In this document: positions 8,631-19,600 of the stretch, piece after piece | How positions within the stretch are numbered: the stretch's first letter is position 1 | How the letters are laid out: each line of letters starts with the position of its first letter | Assembly: GCA_051252095.1 (NCBI GenBank) | Contig: JBPOFK010000008.1 | Span: forward strand, 56,291 to 120,290 | Direction: 5' to 3' | Source of the DNA: GCA-2401735 sp051252095 | Lineage (GTDB): Bacteria > Pseudomonadota > Gammaproteobacteria > Burkholderiales > Methylophilaceae | Length of the DNA stretch: 64,000 nucleotides | Made by a program: the position numbers and the translations under genes | Notes under the pieces: generated by a model | Databases searched by the model: none | What the model was told of the DNA's origin: nothing | The model's input: the letters and a program-made list of their open reading frames with translations, nothing else

Positions 8631-8993
8631 ATGGCAATTGAAAAAATACTTATAGTGGATGATTCAACAACAGATCGGTTCTATCTAACGGAGTTGTTAG
8701 AGAGTGATGGCTTCCAGGTTGTGGCATTGGAAAGTGGTGAAGCTTGTGTAGAGAAAGCCGCTGAAATTAAGCCGGACTTGGTTATTATGGATATTATCAT
8801 GACGGGATTAAGTGGTTTTCAAGCGACACGCTCACTTAGTAAAGATCCTGCCACAGCCGACATTCCAGTGATTCTTTGCTCTGGTAAGTTACAAGTGACC
8901 GATCACACATGGGCAGCAAAAATGGGTGCTAAAAATTGTATCCAAAAGCCAATTGCAATCGCGGAGTTGAAGGAAATGATTGCTAAGCTGTAA
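8631..8993 (+). CDS. pilH: Type IV pilus response regulator PilH
   Basis: This 120-residue CheY-like receiver has the acidic pair in IVDDS, phosphoacceptor in LVIMDIIMTGLSG and lysine in CIQKPI. It follows pilG by 46 bp with a perfect AGGAGG before the ATG. In Pil-Chp systems PilH counteracts or drains phosphate from PilG and influences pilus retraction. Assigned by position in the operon as much as by sequence. Confidence 0.88.
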   Translation: MAIEKILIVDDSTTDRFYLTELLESDGFQVVALESGEACVEKAAEIKPDLVIMDIIMTGLSGFQATRSLSKDPATADIPVILCSGKLQVTDHTWAAKMGAKNCIQKPIAIAELKEMIAKL

Positions 8994-9017
8994 TGGCGAT
9001 TGATTAAAAAAAACAGT

Positions 9018-9542
9018 ATGGCTGAAAAAGTAAAATTAAGAGATTACCAAAAAAGTATTCTGGATCGGCTGGATATTGTTCGATCAGATGCAGAAAGTGT
9101 CGTCGAGAGTTATTTGGGTGTGCAAATCGGCGGCAATAATGTGCTTGTGAATCTATTAGATATTAGTGAGACTTTAGTCGTGACAGAAATACAACCTGTT
9201 CCATTAGTCAAGCCATGGTTTTTGGGCATGTCTAATGTGCGTGGAATTTTGTATGCGATTAATGACTTGGGGCAAATGCTCAATAACCAATTCACAGAAA
9301 TGTCATCAGATACGCGCATCTTGTTAATAAATAATAGCATTTCATCGAATGTTGGCATTTTGGTTGATAGGTTGGTTGGTTTAAGGCAGATGGACGCTTT
9401 TAATTTAAAAGAAGATACTGAGCAAGAGAGTGTCTGCTTTCAGCCTAATATATATGAAGACAACGAAAAAAAGGTTTGGCGCATACTTGACTGTGAGAAG
9501 CTGGTAACTTCAAAAGAGTTGGAAACGCCATATATTGCATAA
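9018..9542 (+). CDS. pilI: CheW-like adaptor PilI
   Basis: The product of about 174 residues is a CheW-domain protein that links the PilJ receptor to the ChpA kinase. The N-terminal LRDYQKSILDRLD matches PilI proteins, and PWFLGMSNVRGILYAINDLGQML is the core of the CheW beta-barrel. I chose the ATG at 9018 because it puts the PilI-typical LRxYQ near the N-terminus; a TTG at 9000 in the same frame cannot be excluded. Neither has a strong ribosome-binding site, so translation may be coupled to pilH, which ends 24 bp upstream. Confidence 0.87.
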   Translation: MAEKVKLRDYQKSILDRLDIVRSDAESVVESYLGVQIGGNNVLVNLLDISETLVVTEIQPVPLVKPWFLGMSNVRGILYAINDLGQMLNNQFTEMSSDTRILLINNSISSNVGILVDRLVGLRQMDAFNLKEDTEQESVCFQPNIYEDNEKKVWRILDCEKLVTSKELETPYIA

Positions 9543-9655
9543 ATAGTATGGTGCTTGAATAAAAAATAGTGGGCGTAGAGATAAAGTTAACCTGATTAAA
9601 ATGAATTAAATTTTATGCTTGGTGGTAATTAGATTATTAAGCTAAAGGAAATAAC

Positions 9656-11392
9656 ATGGCAGCAATTCAAGATTGGATAGAAAAGTTAAAAGCTAAATTC
9701 GCACGTAATAAAGCCAGTGCTAGCGGCAATAGTGGGGATAGCAATATTATGCAGATTATCACGCCAATTATTGGCTTGATTATATTTGTGTTGGTTGCTT
9801 ATTATGCGATTACGCAGGTGCAAGTTAATGGTCCAATGTTTAATCAGATTAAAACCGTTGATGACCTGCGTAGTAGTTTGTCGCCACCATCACTGTTTAT
9901 TGTTGAGCCATACGCGTTAGCGCAAAACATGCACTTGGCACTGGTAGATGGTAATGGTGCTCGTTTGGAGACTTTGAAAGAGCAGTTTGAGCAAAACAAA
10001 ATGCGTTACCAAGAGAGTGTTAAGCGATGGAATAATACAGCGTTACCTAACTCTCTTATTGGTTCGTATAAGTCCGTGGTAGCCTCAGCGCAAAACTTCT
10101 TTACAGTGTATGAAGATCAGTTATTGCCAGCGTTACAGTCTGGCTTCGTAGGTACTTCTTCACGCGCATTGGTGGAATTAGAAAAAGCGTATGTGACGAA
10201 CAACACGTTGGTGCAGTCGTTCGTTAAAAATCTAGAAAAAGAGAGTCAGCAGACGGCGGATAACGCCAACAGTCTATTGAGAAACTTCTTGATCGGTTTG
10301 GGTATTTTAGCGGTGGTTATTGCTATTGCCATTTATCTCATTGGTAAACGACAAGTTGCTGCTACTGATGCAGCGATGAAATTGTTAGAAGATGATGGAC
10401 AAAATAACCAATTGGCGGTTTTGGAGCTCTTGGATGAAATGGGTGATCTTTCAGAAGGGGATTTGACGGTACGGGCGCAAGTGAAAGAAAATATTACTGG
10501 CGCGATTGCCGATTCGGTTAACTATACGATTGATAGCTTACGCGACGTGGTGACGGAGATTAACCGCGCGACAGAGCAGGTGAACACGGCAACGGGTGCT
10601 GCACAAGGTACTTCAACGGCCTTGCTAGAAGCGGCAGAGATGCAGTCACAACAAATTTCTGAAACAACAGACGCGGTCAATGGTATGACAAGCTCAATTT
10701 TGCAAGTCTCTACCAACGCGAACCAAGCGGCTGAAGTTGCGCAGCGATCTTTACAAGCAGCTTCGCAAGGCTCACAAGCGGTACAAAATACGATTGCTGG
10801 TATGAATGGTATTCGTGAGCAAATTCAAGAAACATCTAAACGGATTAAACGATTAGGCGAGAGTTCGCAGGAGATTGGGGAGATTGTTGAATTGATTTCT
10901 GATATTACAGAACAAACCAATATTCTGGCGTTGAATGCAGCGATTCAGGCTGCGTCAGCTGGTGAGGCCGGTAGAGGCTTTACGGTTGTTGCGGAAGAGG
11001 TGCAACGATTAGCTGAACGTTCTTCAGAAGCGACGAAGCAGATTGGTGCGATTGTGAAGACCATTCAGACTGATACGAATAGTGCGGTTGCTGCGATGGA
11101 AAAAAGCACTGAAGGTGTGGTTGAGGGTGCTAGATTGTCAGATGCTGCTGGTCAGGCACTGACAGAGATTGAGACAGTTACCAATAACTTAGCACGTTTG
11201 ATTCAATCCATCTCTACGGCGACTGAGGCGCAGACAGAAGCTGCATCACAAGTGACCAAAAATATGCAGCAGATTCAAGAGATTACGACGCTAACAACTG
11301 ATGGTACGAAGCAAACGACAGAATCAATCGTGCAATTAACGGCACTAGCTGATGACTTACGTAAATCAGTTGCTGGTTTTAAACTGTCATAA
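9656..11392 (+). CDS. pilJ: Type IV pilus methyl-accepting chemoreceptor PilJ
   Basis: The 578-residue receptor has a cytoplasmic N-tail, a first membrane helix (about 32-54), a periplasmic helical domain, a second helix (about 206-229), a HAMP-like segment and a long MCP coiled coil. The hairpin tip, ILALNAAIQAASAGEAGRG and then VVAEEVQRLAERS, is nearly invariant in the family. PilJ senses a signal linked to surface contact or retracted pilin and controls ChpA. The ATG at 9656 follows AAAGGAAA. The 113 bp between pilI and pilJ contain no gene. Confidence 0.93.
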   Translation: MAAIQDWIEKLKAKFARNKASASGNSGDSNIMQIITPIIGLIIFVLVAYYAITQVQVNGPMFNQIKTVDDLRSSLSPPSLFIVEPYALAQNMHLALVDGNGARLETLKEQFEQNKMRYQESVKRWNNTALPNSLIGSYKSVVASAQNFFTVYEDQLLPALQSGFVGTSSRALVELEKAYVTNNTLVQSFVKNLEKESQQTADNANSLLRNFLIGLGILAVVIAIAIYLIGKRQVAATDAAMKLLEDDGQNNQLAVLELLDEMGDLSEGDLTVRAQVKENITGAIADSVNYTIDSLRDVVTEINRATEQVNTATGAAQGTSTALLEAAEMQSQQISETTDAVNGMTSSILQVSTNANQAAEVAQRSLQAASQGSQAVQNTIAGMNGIREQIQETSKRIKRLGESSQEIGEIVELISDITEQTNILALNAAIQAASAGEAGRGFTVVAEEVQRLAERSSEATKQIGAIVKTIQTDTNSAVAAMEKSTEGVVEGARLSDAAGQALTEIETVTNNLARLIQSISTATEAQTEAASQVTKNMQQIQEITTLTTDGTKQTTESIVQLTALADDLRKSVAGFKLS

Positions 11393-11426
11393 TCAGTATC
11401 AGCAAAAAAATTGGAGTTTAATTTAG

Positions 11427-14400
11427 GTGTCTGATAGCTTTGATATAGGCCCATTAACTTGGGTAAAAGATGACATTAACCAATCACTAGATTCAGTATT
11501 GGAAAGTGTTGAGGCGTTGAATGTAAACCCAGAAGATACTTCAGGACTACGTTTCGCTCAAACGCACTTATACCAAGCATCTGGTGCGCTGGATATGGTC
11601 GGTTTAGAAGGCTGTAAATTATTTTGTAGCTATCTAGAAAGGCTTGCATCAAAGATGGAGAAGAAAGAGCTTGCTGTTTCTTCCGAAATTACAGAAGCCT
11701 TTGTTAAAGCAATTAAGACTTTAAAGTATTACATTCAAGAGCTTTTGAATGGTTCACCTGACATTCCTTTGCGCTTATATCCAGTTCTTAAACCTGTTGT
11801 GCAGGCAATGGATGAAACTGTTGATGAAAGTGAGCTTTTCTTTCCTGATACCAGCAATACAGTCCCTAAAGAGATTGCTAGCACGGAGTTTAGTGAGGAG
11901 CAGTATCATCAATTGATAGCAGAACAACGCTTGATATACCAGAAGTCACTACTGAAATGGATGCAGTCTAAGGATCAAGATGCATTGAATGGCATGTACG
12001 ATGCACTGAGTAACGTGACTGCAGCACAGCATAAAGTAAACGTTAAGACCTTATGGTGGTCTGCAAGTGCTTTTGCACAGACGCTTAGCTTGCCGCAAAT
12101 AGCAGAGAATCTCTCTGCAAAGAAACTCTGCCGAAAATTAGATCAAGAGTTCAAAAGTCTCATAGCAGGTGAAAACAAACCCAATAACCAACTCTTGCGT
12201 GACCTTTTATATTTTGTTGCAATCAGTGATGTAAACAATGAAACTGTGGCAAAAGTAAAAGAGGTTTTTTCTTTAGATGATGTTGTTGATAAAACAGCAT
12301 CAGTCCTTTCCACACAAACACCTTCAGATGAAAATGAGCTTAATGTCATTGAAGAACTGAAAGTCTTGTTAGAAGCATTACGAGAAACCTGGGAAGATGT
12401 ATCAAACAGCATAGACTTTGAGAAGATTGATATTAATGCAGATCACGCACTTGTTGATTTAGATAATGTATTAATTACCAAATTTTCGGACAAATTGAGT
12501 GATAGTCAAGCGTTGACAGGTAAGCTTAGCCAGCCAGCAGTCGCAAATATGTTTAATGCACTGTTGCAAGCTAGTATTGTGTTGCGCGATGATAAATCTA
12601 AAACGACACAAGTTGCTTTAATTGAGGTAGCTACCGCTTTACACCAATTAGATAGCGCGCTCACGCACTACCAAAACTTAGATGCAGATACCATACAACA
12701 CCTACTATCAGAAACCAAACGCTTAGATGCAATAAGAACGGGCTTGGCTGATGTGTTAACTGAAGAGCGCAGTGCTAGTGCGCTTGATAGAGATACCATT
12801 GCTGCAGTCGTTAAAGATATTAATGCATCATTGAAAGTCGTTGAGCAGGCCTTAGATACTTATTTTAGAGCACCTGAAGACAAAGCAACGTTATCGCTAA
12901 CACCTGCCCCGCTAAAACAAATGGCTGCTATCTTTGATATGCTTAATATGGCAACGCCAACAAAAATTATTACAGCATGCGGTCAGTATATACAGTATTT
13001 CCAGCAAGCAGAGTATCTAGGTAAGCAAGAGGATTTTGAGTTGGTTGCGGAAAGCCTCAGTATGGTTGGCTTATATGCTAATGAAATGCCGAATGTTAGA
13101 GCAGAGTCAACAAAAGCGCTTGAAGGAGCACTTGAAAGATTACATGCAGCATTAGACTTAACTGGCATGGAATTTGTGGATGATGAGCCTCAAGAGCAAG
13201 CTGTGACAGAAACTGATGAAGATAATAAAATTGACAGCGTTACTGATGTAGCGGAAGAGAAAAGCCAGAATAAAGCCACAGTAACGGATAAAGCATTTGA
13301 TGAAGAGTTACTTGATATCTACCTGACAGAAGCAGAAGAAGTCTTAGCACTTATTGCGCAAAATCTTCAGGCTTTACGTGTTAATGAAACAGAACATGAG
13401 CCACTAGTAGAAGTGCGTCGCAGCTACCATACACTTAAAGGAAGCGGGCGAACTGTAGGTCTAGTTGGTCAAGCTGAGGTAGCAGCAAATGTTGAGACGT
13501 TTTTGAATGGCGTTTTAGATAAAAAAGAGATATTAAATTCAGCGCAAATAAAAAAACTGGAAGAAATCACAGCTGCTTTCGCACAATGGGCTGCCGAGCT
13601 TAGAGCAAATGGTACAACTAATCTAGATCAAGATTACTGGATAGTGCAAGCACAGAGTTTGGCCGAAACGAATGACAAAAAGGCTGAAGTTGTAACGCAA
13701 ACAGAAAAAGAGCCAGAGCCATTTGTATTAATTAGCGGGAAACATAAAATAAGTCGACAGTTGTATGAAATTTTCTTGAACGAAAGCATGCATAACCTTA
13801 CGCTCGTTGAGCAAGATGTTGTTAAGTTAGCAGACCATAAAATCACCGCACCAGAAACACAAGCAAGACATGCCGTGCATACACTTGCCAGTAATGCATT
13901 AGCAGCTGGGTTTAAACCAATGGGCGAATTATGCAGAGCCCTAGAAAACTGGCTTGATGAAGTTGCACAAAACTGGATGCCAGAATCATTGCAGCTTTAT
14001 TCAAACACGACCAAGGCAATCGCTAAGATGTGGCAAAATGCATCTGAACTTAAAATGCCTAGAGCACAAAGAGCTTTGATTAATCTGCTAAAAGAAGCGA
14101 CTGAAAAAGCCACTGAAAATAAAGAAGTTGCTGATGTAGTTGATCATTTGTTATATGAAGACCATAGCGATGCAACGGATATTGCACAAGATGTCGATGT
14201 GGTAGTTGATGAACCTGTAGAAGAATCCGTTGAAGACACCCATCCTGAAGCACAAGAAAAAGAGGTGGATCAGGAAGTTGAAGAGGCTGTAATTGCAGAC
14301 GAAGACCTTCGAACTGTAGTAACACAACTGAGTAGCGGTGGAAAAATCAACACAAAAGATGTGAATCCAGAATTGCTTGAAATGTTTGTTGAGGAGGCTA

Positions 14401-16556
14401 ACGAACTCTTGCCAGAAATAGGCACCGAATTGCGTGCTTGGAAAGCAAAACCAACAGTAAAAACACATTCTGACGCATTACAGCGTGCGCTACATACGCT
14501 GAAAGGTAGTGCGCGCATGGCTTCACAACCTGATATTGGAACAATCGCACATGAGCTAGAAGAATTTATTCTCAAAATCAGTAAAAAAACACCATCAAAT
14601 GATGATTTTTCTACTATGTTTGTAGAGCTAGACAAAATGGCGGGTTTCTTTGATAACCATGATGCGCCTGTTGAGACAAAGACAACTGTTCAGATTGACG
14701 CAGTTGAAGATGAAGATGCTTTGCATGTTGCAAGAGCTATTGATCGAAAATCACAATTTTTACGGATGCGAGCAGAGGTGCTTGACCGTTTGATTAATGA
14801 AGCGGGCGAAGTCTCTATAATTCGTTCGAGAATTGACAGAGAGATGGTTGGTTTCAAGCAATCATCCAATGATTTAACTGACAGCTTGGTGCGTTTGCGC
14901 AGTTATTTGCGTGAATTAGAAATTGAGGCTGAAACGCAAATGCAGTCTCGCATGAATATTTTGCAAGAGGCAAACGAGTCATTTGACCCTTTAGAGTTTG
15001 ACCGATTCACCCGTTTACAAGAACTCACACGTATGATTGCTGAAAGTGTTAATGACGTGAGCACCATCCAAAATGGTTTGCTGACGAACTTGGATCAAAC
15101 AGAAGCGGCATTGCAACAACAAAATCGTATGAATCGTGATCTTCAGCAAGGTTTGCTTGGGGTCCGTATGTTGCCGTTTCAACAGATTGCTGAACGGATG
15201 CAACGCATTGTAAGACAAACATCAAGAGAGCTGAACAAATCTGTCGAGCTTATCATTGAAGGAGAAGCAACAGAAATTGATCGTGGAGTACTGGATAGGA
15301 TTGGTGCACCATTAGAACATTTATTAAGAAATGCTGTAGCACATGGTGTTGAAAGTAAGGCAGAGCGCAAGTCGAGTGGAAAACCTGAAGTAGGAACAGT
15401 CAACATTAATGTGCGTACATTAAACGATGAAATTAATATTGTAGTGAGTGATGATGGTGGCGGGGTTAATTTAGCAAAAGTCAAACAAAAAGCCATTAAC
15501 AATAACCTTCTACAAGAGAGCCAAGACATCACAGAAGATACCTTGTTATCTGTTATTTTTGAACCTGGCTTCTCCACTGCAGATGATGTGTCACAAATTG
15601 CTGGTCGTGGTGTTGGGTTGGACGTAGTTCGAAATGATATTAGTAGTTTAGGTGGTCGTATTGATATGTCGAGTGAAGCGGGTAAAGGCTCAACATTCAA
15701 CATATATCTTCCTATTACTCAGTCTGTTGCACAAGTCTTGGTGATACGTGCTGGAGAGGATGCTTATGCAATCCCAGTGGCTATGATTGAGCAAGCACAA
15801 AAAATTAAACGTAACGATTTGGTTGCTGCTTACGCAGAAGGCAAGGTGGTATGGTCTGATACAGATTACCCGATACACCATCTTGCTAAGCTTTTAGATC
15901 ATCAAGAACATCAGATAGAAGACTTGCCTTATGCATCAGTACTGTTGCTGCGAAGTGGTGCACATAGAGTCGCTTTGCATATTGATGAAGTGGTTGGTAA
16001 TCAAGAGGTTGTGATGAAAGAAATCGGTCCGCAGCTTGCTCGTGTGCCAGGCATCGTTGGTGCAACGGTTACAGGGGACGGACACATTATTTTGATTATG
16101 AATCCAGTGCAGATAGCAAATAGAGAGGTGCTGTCTGCTGGTGGGGTAACAGTTAAACACGTAAAATCTAAAGTCAAGAAAGTAGCTAAAAAAGATAGAG
16201 CACTTGTTGTCGATGATTCGTTAACGATGCGTAAAGTACTTGGGCGTTTATTAGAACGCGAGGGCTATGAAGTGCTGGTTGCTAAAGATGGTATGGATGC
16301 GATGGAGTTATTACAGACCAGTGTGCCAGATATCATCCTCACCGACATTGAAATGCCTAGAATGGATGGGTTTGGTTTATCACGAAACATACGTGATGAT
16401 CAACGGTTTGCGAATACGCCACTCATTATGATTAGCTCACGCACTGCGGACAAGCACCAAAATTTGGCTAAAGAAATTGGTGTCAATGCCTTCTTTGGTA
16501 AGCCAGTACAAGATGAAGAGTTGATTTCCAAGATGAAAGAATTGCTAAAAAAATAA
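11427..16556 (+). CDS. chpA: ChpA/PilL hybrid chemotaxis histidine kinase with multiple Hpt-like domains and receiver
   Basis: This 1709-residue CheA-type kinase is the core of the Pil-Chp system. Reading along it: an N-terminal Hpt-like region without the HTLKG motif (HLYQASGALDMVGL); a long helical segment; an Hpt with H668 (YHTLKGSGRTVG); a degenerate one with H818 (VHTLASNA); an acidic linker; an Hpt with H1023 (LHTLKGSARMAS). Then come a dimerisation domain, an HATPase (LLRNAVAHG near 1302, DDGGGV, GRGVGLDV), a CheW domain and a C-terminal receiver with D1640 (LTDIEMPRMDG). The start is a GTG after TTGGAGTTT. Fewer Hpt units than Pseudomonas ChpA. No pilK/chpB (CheR/CheB) genes lie in the operon. 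Confidence 0.93.
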   Translation: MSDSFDIGPLTWVKDDINQSLDSVLESVEALNVNPEDTSGLRFAQTHLYQASGALDMVGLEGCKLFCSYLERLASKMEKKELAVSSEITEAFVKAIKTLKYYIQELLNGSPDIPLRLYPVLKPVVQAMDETVDESELFFPDTSNTVPKEIASTEFSEEQYHQLIAEQRLIYQKSLLKWMQSKDQDALNGMYDALSNVTAAQHKVNVKTLWWSASAFAQTLSLPQIAENLSAKKLCRKLDQEFKSLIAGENKPNNQLLRDLLYFVAISDVNNETVAKVKEVFSLDDVVDKTASVLSTQTPSDENELNVIEELKVLLEALRETWEDVSNSIDFEKIDINADHALVDLDNVLITKFSDKLSDSQALTGKLSQPAVANMFNALLQASIVLRDDKSKTTQVALIEVATALHQLDSALTHYQNLDADTIQHLLSETKRLDAIRTGLADVLTEERSASALDRDTIAAVVKDINASLKVVEQALDTYFRAPEDKATLSLTPAPLKQMAAIFDMLNMATPTKIITACGQYIQYFQQAEYLGKQEDFELVAESLSMVGLYANEMPNVRAESTKALEGALERLHAALDLTGMEFVDDEPQEQAVTETDEDNKIDSVTDVAEEKSQNKATVTDKAFDEELLDIYLTEAEEVLALIAQNLQALRVNETEHEPLVEVRRSYHTLKGSGRTVGLVGQAEVAANVETFLNGVLDKKEILNSAQIKKLEEITAAFAQWAAELRANGTTNLDQDYWIVQAQSLAETNDKKAEVVTQTEKEPEPFVLISGKHKISRQLYEIFLNESMHNLTLVEQDVVKLADHKITAPETQARHAVHTLASNALAAGFKPMGELCRALENWLDEVAQNWMPESLQLYSNTTKAIAKMWQNASELKMPRAQRALINLLKEATEKATENKEVADVVDHLLYEDHSDATDIAQDVDVVVDEPVEESVEDTHPEAQEKEVDQEVEEAVIADEDLRTVVTQLSSGGKINTKDVNPELLEMFVEEANELLPEIGTELRAWKAKPTVKTHSDALQRALHTLKGSARMASQPDIGTIAHELEEFILKISKKTPSNDDFSTMFVELDKMAGFFDNHDAPVETKTTVQIDAVEDEDALHVARAIDRKSQFLRMRAEVLDRLINEAGEVSIIRSRIDREMVGFKQSSNDLTDSLVRLRSYLRELEIEAETQMQSRMNILQEANESFDPLEFDRFTRLQELTRMIAESVNDVSTIQNGLLTNLDQTEAALQQQNRMNRDLQQGLLGVRMLPFQQIAERMQRIVRQTSRELNKSVELIIEGEATEIDRGVLDRIGAPLEHLLRNAVAHGVESKAERKSSGKPEVGTVNINVRTLNDEINIVVSDDGGGVNLAKVKQKAINNNLLQESQDITEDTLLSVIFEPGFSTADDVSQIAGRGVGLDVVRNDISSLGGRIDMSSEAGKGSTFNIYLPITQSVAQVLVIRAGEDAYAIPVAMIEQAQKIKRNDLVAAYAEGKVVWSDTDYPIHHLAKLLDHQEHQIEDLPYASVLLLRSGAHRVALHIDEVVGNQEVVMKEIGPQLARVPGIVGATVTGDGHIILIMNPVQIANREVLSAGGVTVKHVKSKVKKVAKKDRALVVDDSLTMRKVLGRLLEREGYEVLVAKDGMDAMELLQTSVPDIILTDIEMPRMDGFGLSRNIRDDQRFANTPLIMISSRTADKHQNLAKEIGVNAFFGKPVQDEELISKMKELLKK

Positions 16557-16582
16557 ACTCTAATTTAATTAATGCCTTAGAT

Positions 16583-16613
16583 AAAAGTCGCTAAATTTTA
16601 GCGGCTTTTTTTT
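16583..16613 (+). terminator. Intrinsic terminator of the pil-chp operon
   Basis: AAGTCGCTAAA pairs with TTTTAGCGGCTT (one G-U pair), followed by a run of eight T. It lies between chpA and dnaE. Confidence 0.88.
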
Positions 16614-16656
16614 ATTTTTAGCATGTTTTTTTTGTTAGCAAGGGTAAAATATTCCC

Positions 16657-19600
16657 ATGCATGATTTAAATCAGTCACCCAAATTTGTTCATCTACGTTG
16701 TCACAGCGAATATTCGATTGTTGATGGTATCGTTAGAATTAATGATTATGTCAATGCTGCTAAGCAAGATACTATGCCAGCGTTGGCACTTACAGATTTA
16801 AATAATTTGTTTGGTGCAGTTAAATTTTATAAAGCAGCTAGAAAACAAGGTATCAAAGCGATATTAGGTGCTGACGTTTGGATAGAAAATAACAAGAAAC
16901 CCCAACAGCCTTCACGAATTTTATTACTGGTACAAAATCAGGCTGGCTATCATTTACTTTGTGAGCTAATCAGTAAAGCCTATTTAGAAAATCAAACGAA
17001 TGGTCGACCTGAGCTAAAGCCAGAATGGTTTGATTGTGACACAAATGGTTTAATTCTATTATCTGGACATACAGACAGCGATATCGGTTTTTCGCTTCAA
17101 CAAAACAATTCAAAGTTAGCTAAACAACTCGTTACTGAATGGTCTGCTCGCTTTCCTAATCGGTTTTATATTGAAGTGCAAAGAGCCGCGAATACAGAAA
17201 ATCAAACAAGACAGGAATCGGTGCTCAGGCAGGCTGTTTCTATTGCTAGCATGATGGATATTCCCATTGTTGCAACACAACCAATACAATTTATTTCAGC
17301 AGATGACTTCAAGGCACATGAAGCTCGCACCTGTATTGCGCAAGGCTATATGCTGGCTGATAGAAGGCGCCCTAAAAAATTTAGTGAGGAGCAGTATTTC
17401 AAAACGCAAGCACAGATGGAAACCTTATTTGCAGATATACCAGAGGCATTAGCCAATACGGTAGAAATAGCAAAGCGTTGTAATCTTACCTTAACTTTAG
17501 GGGAGAATTATTTACCTGACTTTCCCACACCAAATCAACAGGATTTACCGACATACTTAGCAGAGGAATCGCTAAAAGGCCTACAGACAAGATTAGTAAT
17601 GTTGTATCCAGATGAGGTGGCTAGGGCAGAAAAGTTCGAGCAGTATAAAAGTCGCTTAGATTTTGAATGTGACATCATTAATCAAATGGGCTTCCCAGGT
17701 TATTTTCTGATTGTTGCGGACTTTATTAATTGGGCAAAAAACAATGGTGTGCCGGTCGGGCCAGGGCGTGGTTCAGGAGCAGGCTCATTAGTCGCGTATA
17801 GCTTGGGTATTACAGACTTAGACCCTTTGGCTTATAACTTGCTTTTCGAGCGTTTCTTAAACCCTGAACGTGTTTCTATGCCTGACTTCGATATTGATTT
17901 TTGCCAAGAGGGTCGAGACCGTGTGATTGATTATGTGAAGCATAAATATGGCTTAGATTCAGTTTCTCAAATCGCCACCTTTGGTACGATGGCAGCAAAG
18001 GCCGTAATTCGTGATGTTGGAAGGGTACTCGACCTACCATTTAACTTTGTAGACAGTGTTGCAAAGCTGATACCGCTTGAGCTTGGTATCACGTTAAAAA
18101 GTGCGCTGGAAAAAGAACCCCAGCTGCAAGAGCGCCGTGAAAAAGAAGAGGAAGTTGCACAACTACTGGAGTTGGCGCTTAGATTAGAAGGTTTAGTGCG
18201 GAATGTTGGCATGCATGCCGGCGGGGTATTAATTGCACCAGGGAAAATTTCTGATTACTCAGCGGTCTATTGCCAAGCCAATGGCGATAGCTTGGTCAGT
18301 CAATATGACAAAGATGATGTTGAAGCCGTCGGGCTGGTTAAATTTGACTTTTTAGGCTTGCGGACGCTTACCATCCTGAATATGGCGGTAGAAAACGCTA
18401 ATATGCAGCGACAAGCAGATAGTTTGCCACCGCTTGTCTTGGATACGCTGCCTTTGGATGACAAGAGGACCTATCAGTTATTACAAAGAGGTAATACTAC
18501 GGCAGTTTTCCAGTTAGAGTCTAAAGGCATGAAAGATACCTTAAATCGGGTAAAGCCTAATTCCTTTGAGGATATCATTGCTCTGGTGGCGCTATATAGA
18601 CCAGGCCCAATGGACCTCATACCAGATTATGGCAGAAGGAAAAATGACGCGCAGCGCTTTGAATATCCACACCCCTCAACTGAGCCAATATTAAAAGAAA
18701 CTTATGGTATCGCGGTCTATCAAGAACAGGTGATGCAAATTGCTCAAGTCGTTGCTGGCTATAGTCTAGGCGCTGCAGACTTACTACGTCGTGCGATGGG
18801 TAAGAAAAAGCCAGAAGAAATGGTTAAGCAGCGTGAGATATTTAACGCGGGTGCACAGAAAAATGGACTCAGTCTTCAGCAATCAAACGACTTGTTTGAC
18901 TTGTTAGAAAAGTTTGCAGGATATGGATTTAATAAATCACATGCCGCAGCCTATGCGTTGGTCGCATACCAAACGGCCTATTTAAAAACACATTATCCAG
19001 CAGCATTCCTCGCGGCTACTATGTCGGCCGATATGAACAACACAGATAGTGTACGTATCTTTTTTGAGGATTGTGCACCAAATGAAATAGAAGTCTTGCC
19101 ACCGAATATTAATCAAAGTGAATATCGATTTAAACCATTGAGTAATAAACAATTTCTTTATGGGCTAGGTGCAATTAAAGGTACTGGTGCTGCTGCAATT
19201 GACAACATGATAGCAGCGCGTAAAAAAGATGGACCTTTCAAGGATTTATTTGATTTTTGTAATCGTTTAGATTTACGTAAGGTGAATAGAAGAGTCATAG
19301 AATCATTAATAAGAGCGGGTGCTTTCGATTCTCTAGAATCCAATCGTGCTGCTTTGTTGGCAGGGGTTAGTCTAGCAATTGGCGCTGCCGAGCAAGCAAA
19401 TAATCATGTAGGCCAAGATAGCTTATTTGGTGAGGATATGACTGCTCAACATCAATTGCCCGAAAAACAGGCTTGGACAACAGAACAACAATTGCAAGAA
19501 GAAAAGGCAGCGTTGGGCTTTTATCTAAGCGGGCACCCGTTTTTAGGTTACAAGCATGAAATAGCAAGGTTCGTTCACGGCACACTAGCTGACTTATCAC

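Noticed and set aside
14080..15703. Several open frames antisense to chpA, up to 174 codons
   Set aside because: They lie fully inside a strongly supported gene, lack ribosome-binding sites and give low-complexity proteins; they are shadows of chpA codon use.
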